Below are positions 54,027-63,282 of a stretch of DNA of 64,000 bases, piece after piece (position 1 is the stretch's first letter; each line of letters opens with the position of its first letter). The stretch comes from an uncultured Mucispirillum sp. (GTDB taxonomy: Bacteria > Chrysiogenota > Deferribacteres > Deferribacterales > Mucispirillaceae): assembly GCA_944323205.1 (NCBI GenBank), contig CALURO010000011.1:1-64000 (forward strand), read 5' to 3'. The position numbers and the translations under genes were made by a program. The notes under the pieces are model-generated. The model was given only the letters and a program-made list of their open reading frames with translations, had not been told where the DNA came from and searched no databases.

Positions 54027-54586
54027 TTACTGTTTTAAAAATAATCTCCCCTGCTCTTTTTGCTCTCTTTGTACTTATTACAAATATTATTTCAAAACCT
54101 GATAATATAGAAGGCTCTTTTAGAATATTAAATAATGATGAATATATTTCATCTTTCGTTTCAGATACTGCTCGTGCTGAAAAAAGCATAACATGTGCAT
54201 TATTTATGTATAAAATAGATAACTATAATATTAATAATCTTGAAGAGCCTGTGCCTTTGATTACTTCTGCACTTATTGATGCTGCAAAAAGAAATGTAGA
54301 TGTTACTATAATCTTTGAAAAATCAAGCTATGAAGATGACTTATCAAATAAATATAATGAAAATACTGCTTCATATTTAAAAAAACATGGCATAAAAGTA
54401 TTATTTGATAATGAAAGTAGAAAACTTCATGCAAAATTATGCTTAATTGATGATAATATTATTTATACAGGCAGCCATAACTTTACATACAGTGCTATGA
54501 AAAGAAACAGTGAAAGTTCTGTTAAAATAGTATCTAAAAAAGAAGCTGAAAAAATAAAAGAATATTTTACAAAAATACAAGAATAG
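53993..54586 (+). CDS. Membrane-anchored single-domain PLD-family nuclease or phosphodiesterase
   Basis: A 197-residue protein with an N-terminal membrane anchor (about residues 11-33) and one HKD motif, LHAKLCLIDDNIIYTGSHNF (His146, Lys148, Asp153, Gly-Ser 160-161, Asn163). Single-HKD members such as Nuc act as dimers and cut nucleic acids. It overlaps the end of engB by 34 bases in another frame, so it is translationally linked to it. Confidence 0.8.
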   Translation: MARDRKKYSYLITVLKIISPALFALFVLITNIISKPDNIEGSFRILNNDEYISSFVSDTARAEKSITCALFMYKIDNYNINNLEEPVPLITSALIDAAKRNVDVTIIFEKSSYEDDLSNKYNENTASYLKKHGIKVLFDNESRKLHAKLCLIDDNIIYTGSHNFTYSAMKRNSESSVKIVSKKEAEKIKEYFTKIQE

Positions 54587-54636
54587 TGTAACTTTTTTAA
54601 AATATTTACGACTATGCTAAATAATGGAGTGGAAAT

Positions 54637-55179
54637 ATGAAAAAAATAATATTATTCAGCCTTTTAATAGTAAGTTTTTATTCTGTATGTTTTGCACAGA
54701 CTAATATATATACAGCTGTTCCTGCACCTATATCACTAACTGACCCACTTAGCTTTAACGGCACTTATGAAATAGAAAGATTAATTATTAGAAACGGCGA
54801 TAATACTCTGCTTGATTCTGATAACAGCTATGATGTATATGACAATAAAGGTATAGCAACAATTAATATGAAAATAAGCCAAAATAATGTTGCTGTTGAT
54901 TTTATATATAAAATGCAAATGGTAGGACCTGCTTTTAAACGGGCAGATATTACTAATTATTCATTTATTTATGACAGCCAGACTTTTACAGCACAAAGGC
55001 CATCAGGTATGTCACTTTCAAAAGCACTTTCTTCAATAGGTATGACAATATATGACCATGAAGATTTAATATGGGAAATGCCTTTTGAAAAAGGCTACAC
55101 TCTTATTTTAAAATTAGAAAAGAAAAATGATATTTCAACCATTATAGACAAAAAGCCTTTTATTATTATTGAGGACTAA
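54637..55179 (+). CDS. Exported hypothetical protein, first of a tandem pair
   Basis: A 180-residue protein with a signal peptide (1-20, ending CFAQ) and a mature part predicted as beta strands. It aligns along its length with the next gene (FNGTYEIERLIIR / LNGTYEIERFVIL, KMQM, DFIYDS/DFIYSS, IWEMPFEKG / IWEIPFEQD). The pattern suggests a small lipocalin-like barrel but no family is recognised. GGAG lies 8 bases before the ATG. Confidence 0.78.
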   Translation: MKKIILFSLLIVSFYSVCFAQTNIYTAVPAPISLTDPLSFNGTYEIERLIIRNGDNTLLDSDNSYDVYDNKGIATINMKISQNNVAVDFIYKMQMVGPAFKRADITNYSFIYDSQTFTAQRPSGMSLSKALSSIGMTIYDHEDLIWEMPFEKGYTLILKLEKKNDISTIIDKKPFIIIED

Positions 55180-55180
55180 T

Positions 55181-55714
55181 ATGCGCATTATTTTAATACT
55201 GCTTATAATAACTGCAAATTATACTTTTGCTTTTGCAGATATTTCTGCCCCTATGCCTATTAATATTAAAGAAAATCCTGTAAGCCTGAACGGCACTTAT
55301 GAAATTGAAAGGTTCGTAATATTAAAAGATAAAAGAATCTTTATAGATTCAGATGATAAAAACTCTATTACAGGCAGCAAAGGTCAGGTAACTATTGACT
55401 TAAATATTACTGGTAATGTTATTAATTCCACATTAAAAATGCAGATGAAAGGTAATATTTTTGCAGAAGGCTCAGCCTTTGCAGGATATGACTTTATATA
55501 TTCATCAAGAGTTATTCCTATGCCTGCTGATAGTAAAGAAAATAAAATAAATTTAGAAGATAAAGTCTCTGCCATAGGACTGCATTATTATAAAAATGAA
55601 AACAGAGTTATATGGGAAATACCTTTTGAACAGGATAAAATCATTATTATGATACTAGATAAAGAAAGCAATAAAATAAAAAATCTTTCTCACTCAAAAT
55701 ATTTGTTTCTCTAA
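55181..55714 (+). CDS. Exported hypothetical protein, second of a tandem pair
   Basis: A 177-residue paralog of the protein at 54637, with signal peptide residues 1-21 (ending FAFA). The start at 55181 is preferred because GAGGA precedes it at five bases and it begins the signal peptide; the gap to the upstream stop is one base. Same predicted beta-rich mature part; role unknown. Confidence 0.78.
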   Translation: MRIILILLIITANYTFAFADISAPMPINIKENPVSLNGTYEIERFVILKDKRIFIDSDDKNSITGSKGQVTIDLNITGNVINSTLKMQMKGNIFAEGSAFAGYDFIYSSRVIPMPADSKENKINLEDKVSAIGLHYYKNENRVIWEIPFEQDKIIIMILDKESNKIKNLSHSKYLFL

Positions 55715-55827
55715 TTTATTAATATATACCGTGATTAGTACATCACTATTTTTTGAGATTTGTTATTAACCTGTATATATTCTTAACAAATATCAAGTAT
55801 TTGATAATATAAATATCTTTTTTATAT

Positions 55828-55856
55828 TTGACTCAATGTCTAATATTCTATAAAAT
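55828..55856 (+). promoter_or_regulatory. Promoter of the DUF1269 gene
   Basis: TTGACT (55828-55833), a 17-base spacer and TAAAAT (55851-55856), 30 bases before the ATG at 55887. Confidence 0.6.
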
Positions 55857-55886
55857 CCATTATATCATAAAATATAGGAGTAAAAC

Positions 55887-56387
55887 ATGAGCAAATTAAT
55901 AGTTGTTTCTTATGATGATGAATTAAAAGCAGAACAGGTAAGGCTTGACTTTTTAAAAATGCAGAAAAGTTATCTTGTAGAATTAGAAGATGCAGTTGTT
56001 GCAGTTAAAAAACAAGACGGTAAAGTAAAACTTCGCCAGATGAATAATTTAACAGCTTATGGTGCATTAGGCGGCGGTTTCTGGGGTTTGCTTATCGGTG
56101 CTATATTTTTAAATCCACTGCTTGGTTTTGCAATAGGCGGAGCAGCAGGAGCTGTCAGCGGTGCATTAAGTGATATAGGTATAGATGATAATTTTATGAA
56201 ACAGCTGGCAGAACAAATGAAACCGGGTACATCTACTCTTTTTATTCTGCTTCACTCTGATTTAAGCGATAAAGCATTAGCAGAATTAAAAGGCACTGGC
56301 GGTACAATTCTTCAAACATCTCTTACAAGCGAAGATGAAGAAAAACTCCGCAAAGCTATTTCAGGAACAGGAACTGAAGTTAAATAA
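55887..56387 (+). CDS. DUF1269 family protein
   Basis: A 166-residue protein of the DUF1269 family, of unknown function. The family start LIVVSYDDELKAEQVR, the Gly-rich hydrophobic centre (about residues 60-100, two possible membrane hairpins) and TSTLFILLHS are present. GGAG precedes the ATG and a long hairpin ends the transcript. Confidence 0.87.
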   Translation: MSKLIVVSYDDELKAEQVRLDFLKMQKSYLVELEDAVVAVKKQDGKVKLRQMNNLTAYGALGGGFWGLLIGAIFLNPLLGFAIGGAAGAVSGALSDIGIDDNFMKQLAEQMKPGTSTLFILLHSDLSDKALAELKGTGGTILQTSLTSEDEEKLRKAISGTGTEVK

Positions 56388-56393
56388 TACATA

Positions 56394-56427
56394 AGTCTTC
56401 TTATTTAATTTATTAAATAAGAAGACT
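56394..56427. terminator. Long bidirectional hairpin terminator
   Basis: A perfect 16-base inverted repeat AGTCTTCTTATTTAAT / complement with a 2-base loop, between the convergent DUF1269 gene (+) and the DUF2156 gene (-). T-rich stretches are short on both sides. Confidence 0.7.
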
Positions 56428-56477
56428 ATAAACCTGCCAAAAAAATCTGTTCTATAAAATTCATTAACTCTATTAAG

Positions 56478-57338
56478 CTATTTAATTAAAGCTACCCTGT
56501 ATTTTTTACGCATTTTATCAGGATAATATGTAGATTTTGCCTGACGAAGTGTATCTTTTCCTAAATCCTGCTCAAAATTTATATATTTGTATTCACTGTT
56601 TAATTTCATACTAAATGCATTATACAAATGCTGATATATTCCTTTATATTCTCTTATACCTTTTGCAAAATGAAGTGCAAATGTATCATCATTTAATTCT
56701 TCACCAAGCACAAAGCCAGAAGGCTTATTATCAGCATAAGAAATCATACCCCGCAGATTAAATTCTGTGATTTTTTCAAGGGCTTCTAATGTTTCTGCAT
56801 AATCTGAGCCGTGGTTTTCAGCCATCTGTATATCCCTTTCCCAAATATCAAGAATATATTTTGCATCATCAAATCTTTCTGGTGTAAGCTCAAAATCTTC
56901 TATTTTATATCCTTCATTATACTGCTTTAACAGGTTTCTTTTTTTTGCAAGCTTTCTGCCTGCCATAGTTGCAAGCCTTTCTGTTAAATATATATAATCA
57001 GAATCACCATCAAGATAAGAATAAGTAAACTTATCTTCTGGGAAAAATGTAAGCCACTCTTCCTGTATAGGAAAGAAAAAATCAACAAATGCACCCATTT
57101 CTATTAATTTTTTCTGCGGTATAATTTCAAGTGGACATACAGGCATCATATATGTTTTATTATCATAAGTAACACCATGGAGAAATGTACAGCCGTCACT
57201 TTCTGCCACTTGATAGTTATGGGGCTTTCTGAATAAATAAGCATTAGTAAAGCTGTATTCAGAAAGGCATGAGTTCTTTGCACGAAGTATTGGTGCAAGT
57301 GCTGCTCTGTGAGAATATTCTAACTCTTTAAAATCCAT
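56478..57338 (-). CDS. DUF2156 (LPG synthase C-terminal-like) protein
   Basis: A 286-residue protein of the DUF2156 family, related to the C-terminal aminoacyl-phospholipid synthase domain with two GNAT-like halves. FTNAYLFRKPHNYQVAESDG, KKRNLLKQ and FEQDLGKDTLRQAKSTYYP match the family. It lacks the membrane part of MprF, so it may act on a soluble or other acceptor; the substrate is unknown. Confidence 0.82.
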   Translation of the reverse strand: MDFKELEYSHRAALAPILRAKNSCLSEYSFTNAYLFRKPHNYQVAESDGCTFLHGVTYDNKTYMMPVCPLEIIPQKKLIEMGAFVDFFFPIQEEWLTFFPEDKFTYSYLDGDSDYIYLTERLATMAGRKLAKKRNLLKQYNEGYKIEDFELTPERFDDAKYILDIWERDIQMAENHGSDYAETLEALEKITEFNLRGMISYADNKPSGFVLGEELNDDTFALHFAKGIREYKGIYQHLYNAFSMKLNSEYKYINFEQDLGKDTLRQAKSTYYPDKMRKKYRVALIK

Positions 57339-57428
57339 TTTATAATTACCATTTTATAATATTTTAATTAGAGTTTTCATATATAGCACAAAAAAATTAT
57401 TTGTCTACATTTTTTATCTTAATTTAAA

Positions 57429-57950
57429 TTATATGTTTCCTAAGTCAACATTTATTACATATTTGTTATCTATAACTTGAAGTGGAAGATTATATTTTAT
57501 GCAGTTTTCTATATATTTTTTATTTTCACTTATTAAAAAATCTTTATCAATAGAAAATGATACTCCCCTGTTTTCTATAACACATGCTTTATCTATAATA
57601 ATATTATAATTATTATTAATATATTCTTCACTCATTGCAAGACATATATATTTTATTTTGCATAAATAATCTGGTGAAAAATCTTTTTTATAATCAAAGG
57701 GGATATAAGCACTTTCTATTATAATATTCTGATTATTTTCTATAACTGTTTTAATAATTTCTTTTACAATATCCCACAAATATGGCTGTAACTTTTCATC
57801 ATCATATGGGCTTAGATTAGTATTTTTACTTCTAATAAGTCCCATTTTTATATGGTCTATGGATAAATATGATATTTTATATTGTTCCATTAATTTTTGA
57901 GCAAGATTAGTTTTACCAGTGCATGATGCACCATTAATTAATATAACCAT
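57429..57950 (-). CDS. P-loop kinase-like protein
   Basis: A 173-residue protein with a Walker A loop GASCTGKTNLA (residues 7-17) and a shikimate- or zeta-like kinase layout (LSIDHIKMGLIR after the second strand, IIIESAYIPFDY as the Walker B region). It probably phosphorylates a small molecule; which one cannot be told. It overlaps no neighbour but begins 3 bases before the end of the MATE transporter gene's stop and is likely cotranscribed with it. Confidence 0.72.
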   Translation of the reverse strand: MVILINGASCTGKTNLAQKLMEQYKISYLSIDHIKMGLIRSKNTNLSPYDDEKLQPYLWDIVKEIIKTVIENNQNIIIESAYIPFDYKKDFSPDYLCKIKYICLAMSEEYINNNYNIIIDKACVIENRGVSFSIDKDFLISENKKYIENCIKYNLPLQVIDNKYVINVDLGNI

Positions 57951-57953
57951 ATT

Positions 57954-59336
57954 TTATCCTATTTCTATTTTCTGCCATTTTTTACTAATAAATCTTCTAG
58001 TAGACAGTATTGCCTGCAGAAAAAAACCTGTATTTAAAGCCCACCATATACCTGCAGCATGAAACCCTAACGCTATACCAAAAATATATGCAAGGGGCAT
58101 CCTTAACACCCACACATTTAATACCGCATAAAGCATTGTAGCTTTTGTATCACCTGCTCCATTTAATGCACCAGTCATTGCAAGATTTAATGCGATAAAA
58201 GGCTCAACAATCATACATATATAAATATATTTAATAATTTCATCTACAACTTGCTGGTTAGGTTCTAAAAATTCTGCAATAGAGCGTGCATTAAAAAGTA
58301 CAACAGCTATCATAATAGTTACAACACCCATAGAAAGAAATGCAGTTGTAAAACCGCTTTTATATGCTTCATCAAATTTTTTCTTACCCATTAAATTGCC
58401 TATAATTACAGCATTTGCCATATTAAATGCAAATGCAGGCATAAAAATAGCACTTTCTATCCTAAGCCCTGTGGCATAAGCTGCCATAATCTCTACAGAA
58501 TTATATGAAAGCATACCTAATACTGCATAAAGAGCAGTGCCGCCAAGCTGCCAGCTAAGCGATACTATACCACCAGGCCAGCCAATAGATAATATCTGTT
58601 TTAATATAGGAAATGAAAAAATATATGTTTTGTTAATTATTCTATATATTATAACCATATTTACAATAGATGCAGATGTTATACTTATAGCTGTAGAAAC
58701 TGCTATACCTTTAAATCCTAAGTCTGTAAAATTATAAAAATAAAGCAGTAAGACTATATTTAATACAGCAGCAAATATCATTACACCCATAGTGACAATT
58801 ACACGCTTGCATGACCTTAATACACCATTCATATTAATTAAAGTCATATGAAAAATAATTCCAAGAAAATATATCTTGATTAAAGAAGATGCATACCCTT
58901 TCACTTCATCTGGTGCATTTAATAATGTGGCTATTTTAGAAGAAAATGTTACACCTGTTATACATATTATTATACCAAATAAAAAGGCAGATAAAACAGA
59001 AGTAAATACAGCTGAGCGGAATTTCTTTTTATCATCTGATGAAAAAAAACGAGACAATACTGAAACAGCACCGATAGTTAATGCATGGCCTGTCATTATA
59101 AAAAAACTGTATACCTGACTTGCAAGACCTGTTGCAGCCTTTACAGCTTCCCCAAATCTGCCTGCAATATATATGTCTGTCATAGACATAATAAATTCAA
59201 ATACCATCATTACCATAATAGGCCAGCTCATTTTCCAGCTGTCTTTCATAAGAGGCATTAAATTTTTTACAGGGTAGATAATTTTTCTCTTAACAAATGA
59301 ATTATTTTCTTGTAACATCATACACTGCAATATCAT
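57954..59336 (-). CDS. MATE family efflux transporter
   Basis: A 460-residue inner-membrane antiporter with twelve predicted helices in two related halves. FEFIMSMTDIYIAGRFGEAV near residue 45 and GALNGAGDTKATMLYAV near 385 are typical. Members export drugs, metabolites or cyclic compounds using sodium or proton gradients. Several start codons (59336, 59321, 59318) are possible and none has a strong ribosome binding site. Confidence 0.88.
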   Translation of the reverse strand: MILQCMMLQENNSFVKRKIIYPVKNLMPLMKDSWKMSWPIMVMMVFEFIMSMTDIYIAGRFGEAVKAATGLASQVYSFFIMTGHALTIGAVSVLSRFFSSDDKKKFRSAVFTSVLSAFLFGIIICITGVTFSSKIATLLNAPDEVKGYASSLIKIYFLGIIFHMTLINMNGVLRSCKRVIVTMGVMIFAAVLNIVLLLYFYNFTDLGFKGIAVSTAISITSASIVNMVIIYRIINKTYIFSFPILKQILSIGWPGGIVSLSWQLGGTALYAVLGMLSYNSVEIMAAYATGLRIESAIFMPAFAFNMANAVIIGNLMGKKKFDEAYKSGFTTAFLSMGVVTIMIAVVLFNARSIAEFLEPNQQVVDEIIKYIYICMIVEPFIALNLAMTGALNGAGDTKATMLYAVLNVWVLRMPLAYIFGIALGFHAAGIWWALNTGFFLQAILSTRRFISKKWQKIEIG

Positions 59337-59535
59337 ATTATTTAAATATTTAAAAGAGAAAATTATATTTTCTTTTAATATGTAGAAATTTTGTTAAATT
59401 TGTAATATATACTTTATTTGTAGGTTTAAAAAGTCATAAGGTAAATATGATAAATATATGCTTATTATACATTAGCAATATGGCTTTAATAATATACCGA
59501 AAATATACTATTTTATTATAGATTGAGAGGTTTTT

Positions 59536-60327
59536 ATGATTTCCTATATTTCTCTTATATTTTATATGATTGCTTTTGTTCATATAATGCTTTTCCTGCT
59601 GTGGGGCAATAGAAATGTCCGCAACCTTTTTAATATATTTATGGGTATAGGGCTGCTTTTTAATATTGCAGATATGGCTTTAAGGTATTTTAATACTGGC
59701 GCTGCCCCTACTTCCACATTATATGATGTAATGAATATGGTATGTATTTCATTCGGCATTACATATTTTATTCTTTATGCAAAATACAGAAGACCTCTTG
59801 TAGGGCTTTTTATATCTCCATTTATGGTGGCAGCTTCACTTGTAGCTATATGTTTTCCACCAAATGTAAGCCCGTCTTATCCTGTAGTTGATTCTATATG
59901 GCGTTATGTTCACCTGCCATTTATAGTGCTTGGCACAACATTTTTAGTGGCAGCCTTTATTGCTTCACTTATGTATCTTATACAGGAAGCACAGCTGAAA
60001 AAGAAAAACTTTGGTTTTATTTTCCAAAGGTTTCCTGCTCTTGATACTATTGCAAATATAAACGATACATCTTTGCAGATAGGCTTTTATTTCTTTACAA
60101 TAGGCTCTGCTCTTGGCTTTGTGTGGATGCTGCAGAACAATTTAGAAGAAATTTTATCATCTGCAAAAATTATATTTTCAATTCTAACATGGTTTTTATA
60201 TGCAGTATTAATGATATTGAAAAAACGCAGACCTATGACACCAAGGCAGACTGCTCAGTGGACAGTTATTGGCTTTATTTTAATATTAGTAACTTATATT
60301 GGCGTTGCTAATTTTATGCTGAGGTAA
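59536..60327 (+). CDS. CcsA/HemX-type cytochrome assembly membrane protein
   Basis: A 263-residue protein with about eight membrane segments and the family region WRYVHLPFIVLGTTFLVAAF. Genes of this kind directly before hemA are usually called hemX or ccsA-like; the family handles heme in system II cytochrome c assembly or affects HemA level. The tryptophan-rich WWD motif of full CcsA is not obvious. GAGAGG precedes the ATG. It begins the heme operon. Confidence 0.82.
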   Translation: MISYISLIFYMIAFVHIMLFLLWGNRNVRNLFNIFMGIGLLFNIADMALRYFNTGAAPTSTLYDVMNMVCISFGITYFILYAKYRRPLVGLFISPFMVAASLVAICFPPNVSPSYPVVDSIWRYVHLPFIVLGTTFLVAAFIASLMYLIQEAQLKKKNFGFIFQRFPALDTIANINDTSLQIGFYFFTIGSALGFVWMLQNNLEEILSSAKIIFSILTWFLYAVLMILKKRRPMTPRQTAQWTVIGFILILVTYIGVANFMLR

Positions 60328-60333
60328 TTAAAT

Positions 60334-61620
60334 ATGTTAGTTGTTCTAGGATTAAATCATAATTCTGCTCCTGTAACTGTCAGAGAGCGTATGGCTATAA
60401 AAAAAGATGAAATGGAAAGTCTTTATAAAAAGTTTCTTACAGAAAACAGTGTACAGGAATTATTTTTAGTATCTACATGTAACAGGGTGGAATATTATTT
60501 TGTTATAAAAAACTATCTCTGCGATAAATGCGATATTCATTCGCCAATATGCGATAAATGCGAAATATTAAATATAGTTGCTCAAAACTGCCAGCTTGCT
60601 GTTGAAGACTTGGCAAAATATACATACTTTGCTTCAGGAAAAGAGGCTGTTACTCATCTTTTTGCAGTTGCCTCAGGTCTTGACAGCCTGGTATTAGGCG
60701 AACCGCAGATATTTGGACAGATAAAAGATGCCTTTGAAATATCAAAAGAAAATAATGGTATGGGCGGATTTTTAAACAGACTTTTTGAATTTACTTTAAA
60801 AACTGCTAAAAAAGTAAGAACAGTTACAGGAATATCAGAAAATCCAGTATCTGTAAGCTATGCCGCTGTGGAACTTGCTAAAAAAATATTCTCTGATTTA
60901 TCACTTGCTAAAGCTATGGTTATTGGAGCAGGTGAAATGTGCGAACTTGCTGCAAGACATTTAGTTGGCTCAAATATCGGCTCTATTATAGTAACAAATA
61001 GAACTTTTGAAAAAGCTCTAAATTTAGCAGAAGAATTTTCTGGTGATGCAGTTACTTTTGACAGATTTGCTCAAAAACTGCCAGAAGTAGATATTATTAT
61101 TTCATCTACCGGCTCACCTGATTTTGTTGTTACTGCAGAAATGATTAAAGATGCAATGAAAAAACGCCCTTCCCGCCCTATGTTTTTTATAGATATTGCA
61201 GTACCTAGAGATATTGACCCAAAAGGTGCTGAAATAGAAAATACATATATATATGATATTGATGACTTAAAAAGTGTTGTAGAAGCAAATAAAAAAGAAA
61301 GAGAAAAAGAAGCAAAAAAAGCATGGGATATTGTACATAATGCAGCCTATGCTTTTGATGAACAGATGGAGTCTTTAAAAATTACACCAGTTATTAAAAA
61401 TATGCGCTCTTATTTTGAAGAAAAAAGAAATGAAGAATTGCAGAAATACTGTGAAAAGTTTAAAATAACTGATGAAAAAGAAATAGAACATTTAAATTAT
61501 CTTTTAACTGCTACTCTTAATAAAATACTTCATAAACCTTTTATGAATTTAAAAGAGCATGCAACTGATAACGGCAGATATTCTATAACTGAAGTAATGG
61601 ATATAATCTTTAAAAAATAA
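60334..61620 (+). CDS. hemA: Glutamyl-tRNA reductase with a CxxC insert
   Basis: A 428-residue enzyme that reduces glutamyl-tRNA to glutamate-1-semialdehyde, starting tetrapyrrole synthesis. The catalytic Cys49 (STCNRVEYYF), GLDSLVLGEPQIFGQIKDAF and the NADPH domain (MVIGAGEM) are normal. Unusually, residues 63-76 read CDKCDIHSPICDKC: two CxxC pairs six residues apart in a place where most family members have no cysteines. The DNA repeats TGCGATAAATGCGA twice there. It could bind zinc, iron or heme and tune the enzyme. Six bases separate it from the upstream gene. Confidence 0.94.
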   Translation: MLVVLGLNHNSAPVTVRERMAIKKDEMESLYKKFLTENSVQELFLVSTCNRVEYYFVIKNYLCDKCDIHSPICDKCEILNIVAQNCQLAVEDLAKYTYFASGKEAVTHLFAVASGLDSLVLGEPQIFGQIKDAFEISKENNGMGGFLNRLFEFTLKTAKKVRTVTGISENPVSVSYAAVELAKKIFSDLSLAKAMVIGAGEMCELAARHLVGSNIGSIIVTNRTFEKALNLAEEFSGDAVTFDRFAQKLPEVDIIISSTGSPDFVVTAEMIKDAMKKRPSRPMFFIDIAVPRDIDPKGAEIENTYIYDIDDLKSVVEANKKEREKEAKKAWDIVHNAAYAFDEQMESLKITPVIKNMRSYFEEKRNEELQKYCEKFKITDEKEIEHLNYLLTATLNKILHKPFMNLKEHATDNGRYSITEVMDIIFKK

Positions 61621-61635
61621 TTAGTGGAGAGATAG

Positions 61636-62559
61636 ATGAAAAAAGAAGTGGTAATTGCAACAAGAGGCTCAAAACTTGCTTTATGGCAGGCAGAATATAT
61701 TAAAAGTGAAATAGAAAATCACCATAAAGATATATCATGCAGGCTTGAAATAATTAAAACAATGGGCGATAAAATATTAGATGTGCCACTAGCAAAAATA
61801 GGCGGCAAAGGGCTTTTTGTAAAAGAGATTGAAACAGCACTTCTTGATAAAAAAGCAGATTTAGCAGTTCACAGCATGAAAGATGTACCTATGGAACTGC
61901 CTGACGGATTAGAACTTTTTGTAAGCCCTGTATGTGAAGAACCGCAGGACGCTTTTTTATCTGTAAAATACAACTCTCTTGATGAGCTGCCAAAAGGTGC
62001 GAAAGTTGGTACATCATCATTAAGAAGAAAACTACAGCTTTTAGAATTAAGACCAGATTTAGAAGTACTTGATTTAAGAGGAAATGTGCAGACACGCATG
62101 CAGAAATTAAATGACGGAATGTATGATGCTATAATACTTGCTTATGCTGGGCTTAAAAGGCTTGGTGTAACTGAAAATATAAAAGAAATACTATCCGTTG
62201 AAAAAATGCTTCCTGCGTCATGTCAGGGTATATTAGGTATTGAAATAAGAAGTAATGATAGTGAAATAAAAAAAATATTATCTTTTATTGGCCATAAAGA
62301 CAGCTATACAAGAGCACTTTGCGAAAGAGCATTTCTACGCAAACTGCAGGGAGGCTGCCAGATACCAATAGGCTGCCATTCTGTGCTGCAGGGTGATAAA
62401 ATATATGTAAAAGGAATTATATATAACCTTGACGGCAGTAAAAAAATTACAAAAGAATATACTGGTGATAAAGCTAAGCCAGAAGAAGCTGGTATCAGAC
62501 TTGCAGAAATGGTGCTTGCTGCAGGTGGCAATGAAATATTAAAGGAAATATATTCATAG
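61636..62559 (+). CDS. hemC: Porphobilinogen deaminase (hydroxymethylbilane synthase)
   Basis: A 307-residue enzyme joining four porphobilinogens. The dipyrromethane-cofactor cysteine is Cys241 (LQGGCQIPIG) and the catalytic Asp is in HSMKDVP near residue 83. GGAGAG precedes the ATG. It is followed by hemD after three bases. Confidence 0.96.
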   Translation: MKKEVVIATRGSKLALWQAEYIKSEIENHHKDISCRLEIIKTMGDKILDVPLAKIGGKGLFVKEIETALLDKKADLAVHSMKDVPMELPDGLELFVSPVCEEPQDAFLSVKYNSLDELPKGAKVGTSSLRRKLQLLELRPDLEVLDLRGNVQTRMQKLNDGMYDAIILAYAGLKRLGVTENIKEILSVEKMLPASCQGILGIEIRSNDSEIKKILSFIGHKDSYTRALCERAFLRKLQGGCQIPIGCHSVLQGDKIYVKGIIYNLDGSKKITKEYTGDKAKPEEAGIRLAEMVLAAGGNEILKEIYS

Positions 62560-62562
62560 TTT

Positions 62563-63267
62563 ATGAAAATTTTTGACAGCCCAAAACGTGTGCTTGTTAC
62601 AAGGCAGTTTGAACAGTCTGGCACTTTTGTAAACGCATTATCTGCAAAAGGTCACTACCCTTTTTTACTGCCAATGATTGAAACAGTGCAGTTATGCCCT
62701 GTAATTGAATCGGGAGAATATGAAATTATATTTTTCACAAGTGCTAATGCTGTAAAATATTTTGCCCCATATCATAATAATATTCATGGCAAAGCATATA
62801 TAGCTCTTGGTGAAAAAACTGCTCATGCTATGGAAGTATTTTTAGGAATATCAAGCCATATAACACCTACAGTTTATGACTTAAATAATGCTATGAAAAT
62901 AATTTATTCCATACCTTTGCAGAATGCTAGAATATTATCTCCCGGGGCTGAAAAACGACTTGAACTGCCTGTAGAACAGCTGCATGCAATGGGTGCTGAA
63001 TTAATTACACCTGCAGTTTATGAAACCACATTCGCAGAATATCCAGAAGGATATGTAGATAACTTTATTGCCGATAATAAAATAGATACAGTTACATTTT
63101 GCTCACCTAGTGCAGCAAAATCATTCTTAAACCAGTTTAATGGAGATAAATCTCTATTAGATATAGTAAGCATAGGCACAACAACAGCACTTTTTCTTGA
63201 TAAACATGGTATTAAATCCAGATATCCAGAAAATTTTACTGTAGAGTCTATGGTAGAAATAATATAA
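62563..63267 (+). CDS. hemD: Uroporphyrinogen-III synthase
   Basis: A 234-residue two-domain enzyme that closes and inverts ring D of hydroxymethylbilane. Sequence conservation in this family is weak, but IIFFTSANAVKYF, ILSPGAEKRLELPV and VTFCSPSAAKSFL are typical and the position between hemC and hemB decides the call. Confidence 0.9.
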   Translation: MKIFDSPKRVLVTRQFEQSGTFVNALSAKGHYPFLLPMIETVQLCPVIESGEYEIIFFTSANAVKYFAPYHNNIHGKAYIALGEKTAHAMEVFLGISSHITPTVYDLNNAMKIIYSIPLQNARILSPGAEKRLELPVEQLHAMGAELITPAVYETTFAEYPEGYVDNFIADNKIDTVTFCSPSAAKSFLNQFNGDKSLLDIVSIGTTTALFLDKHGIKSRYPENFTVESMVEII

Positions 63268-63282
63268 CATAAGGAGTATATT

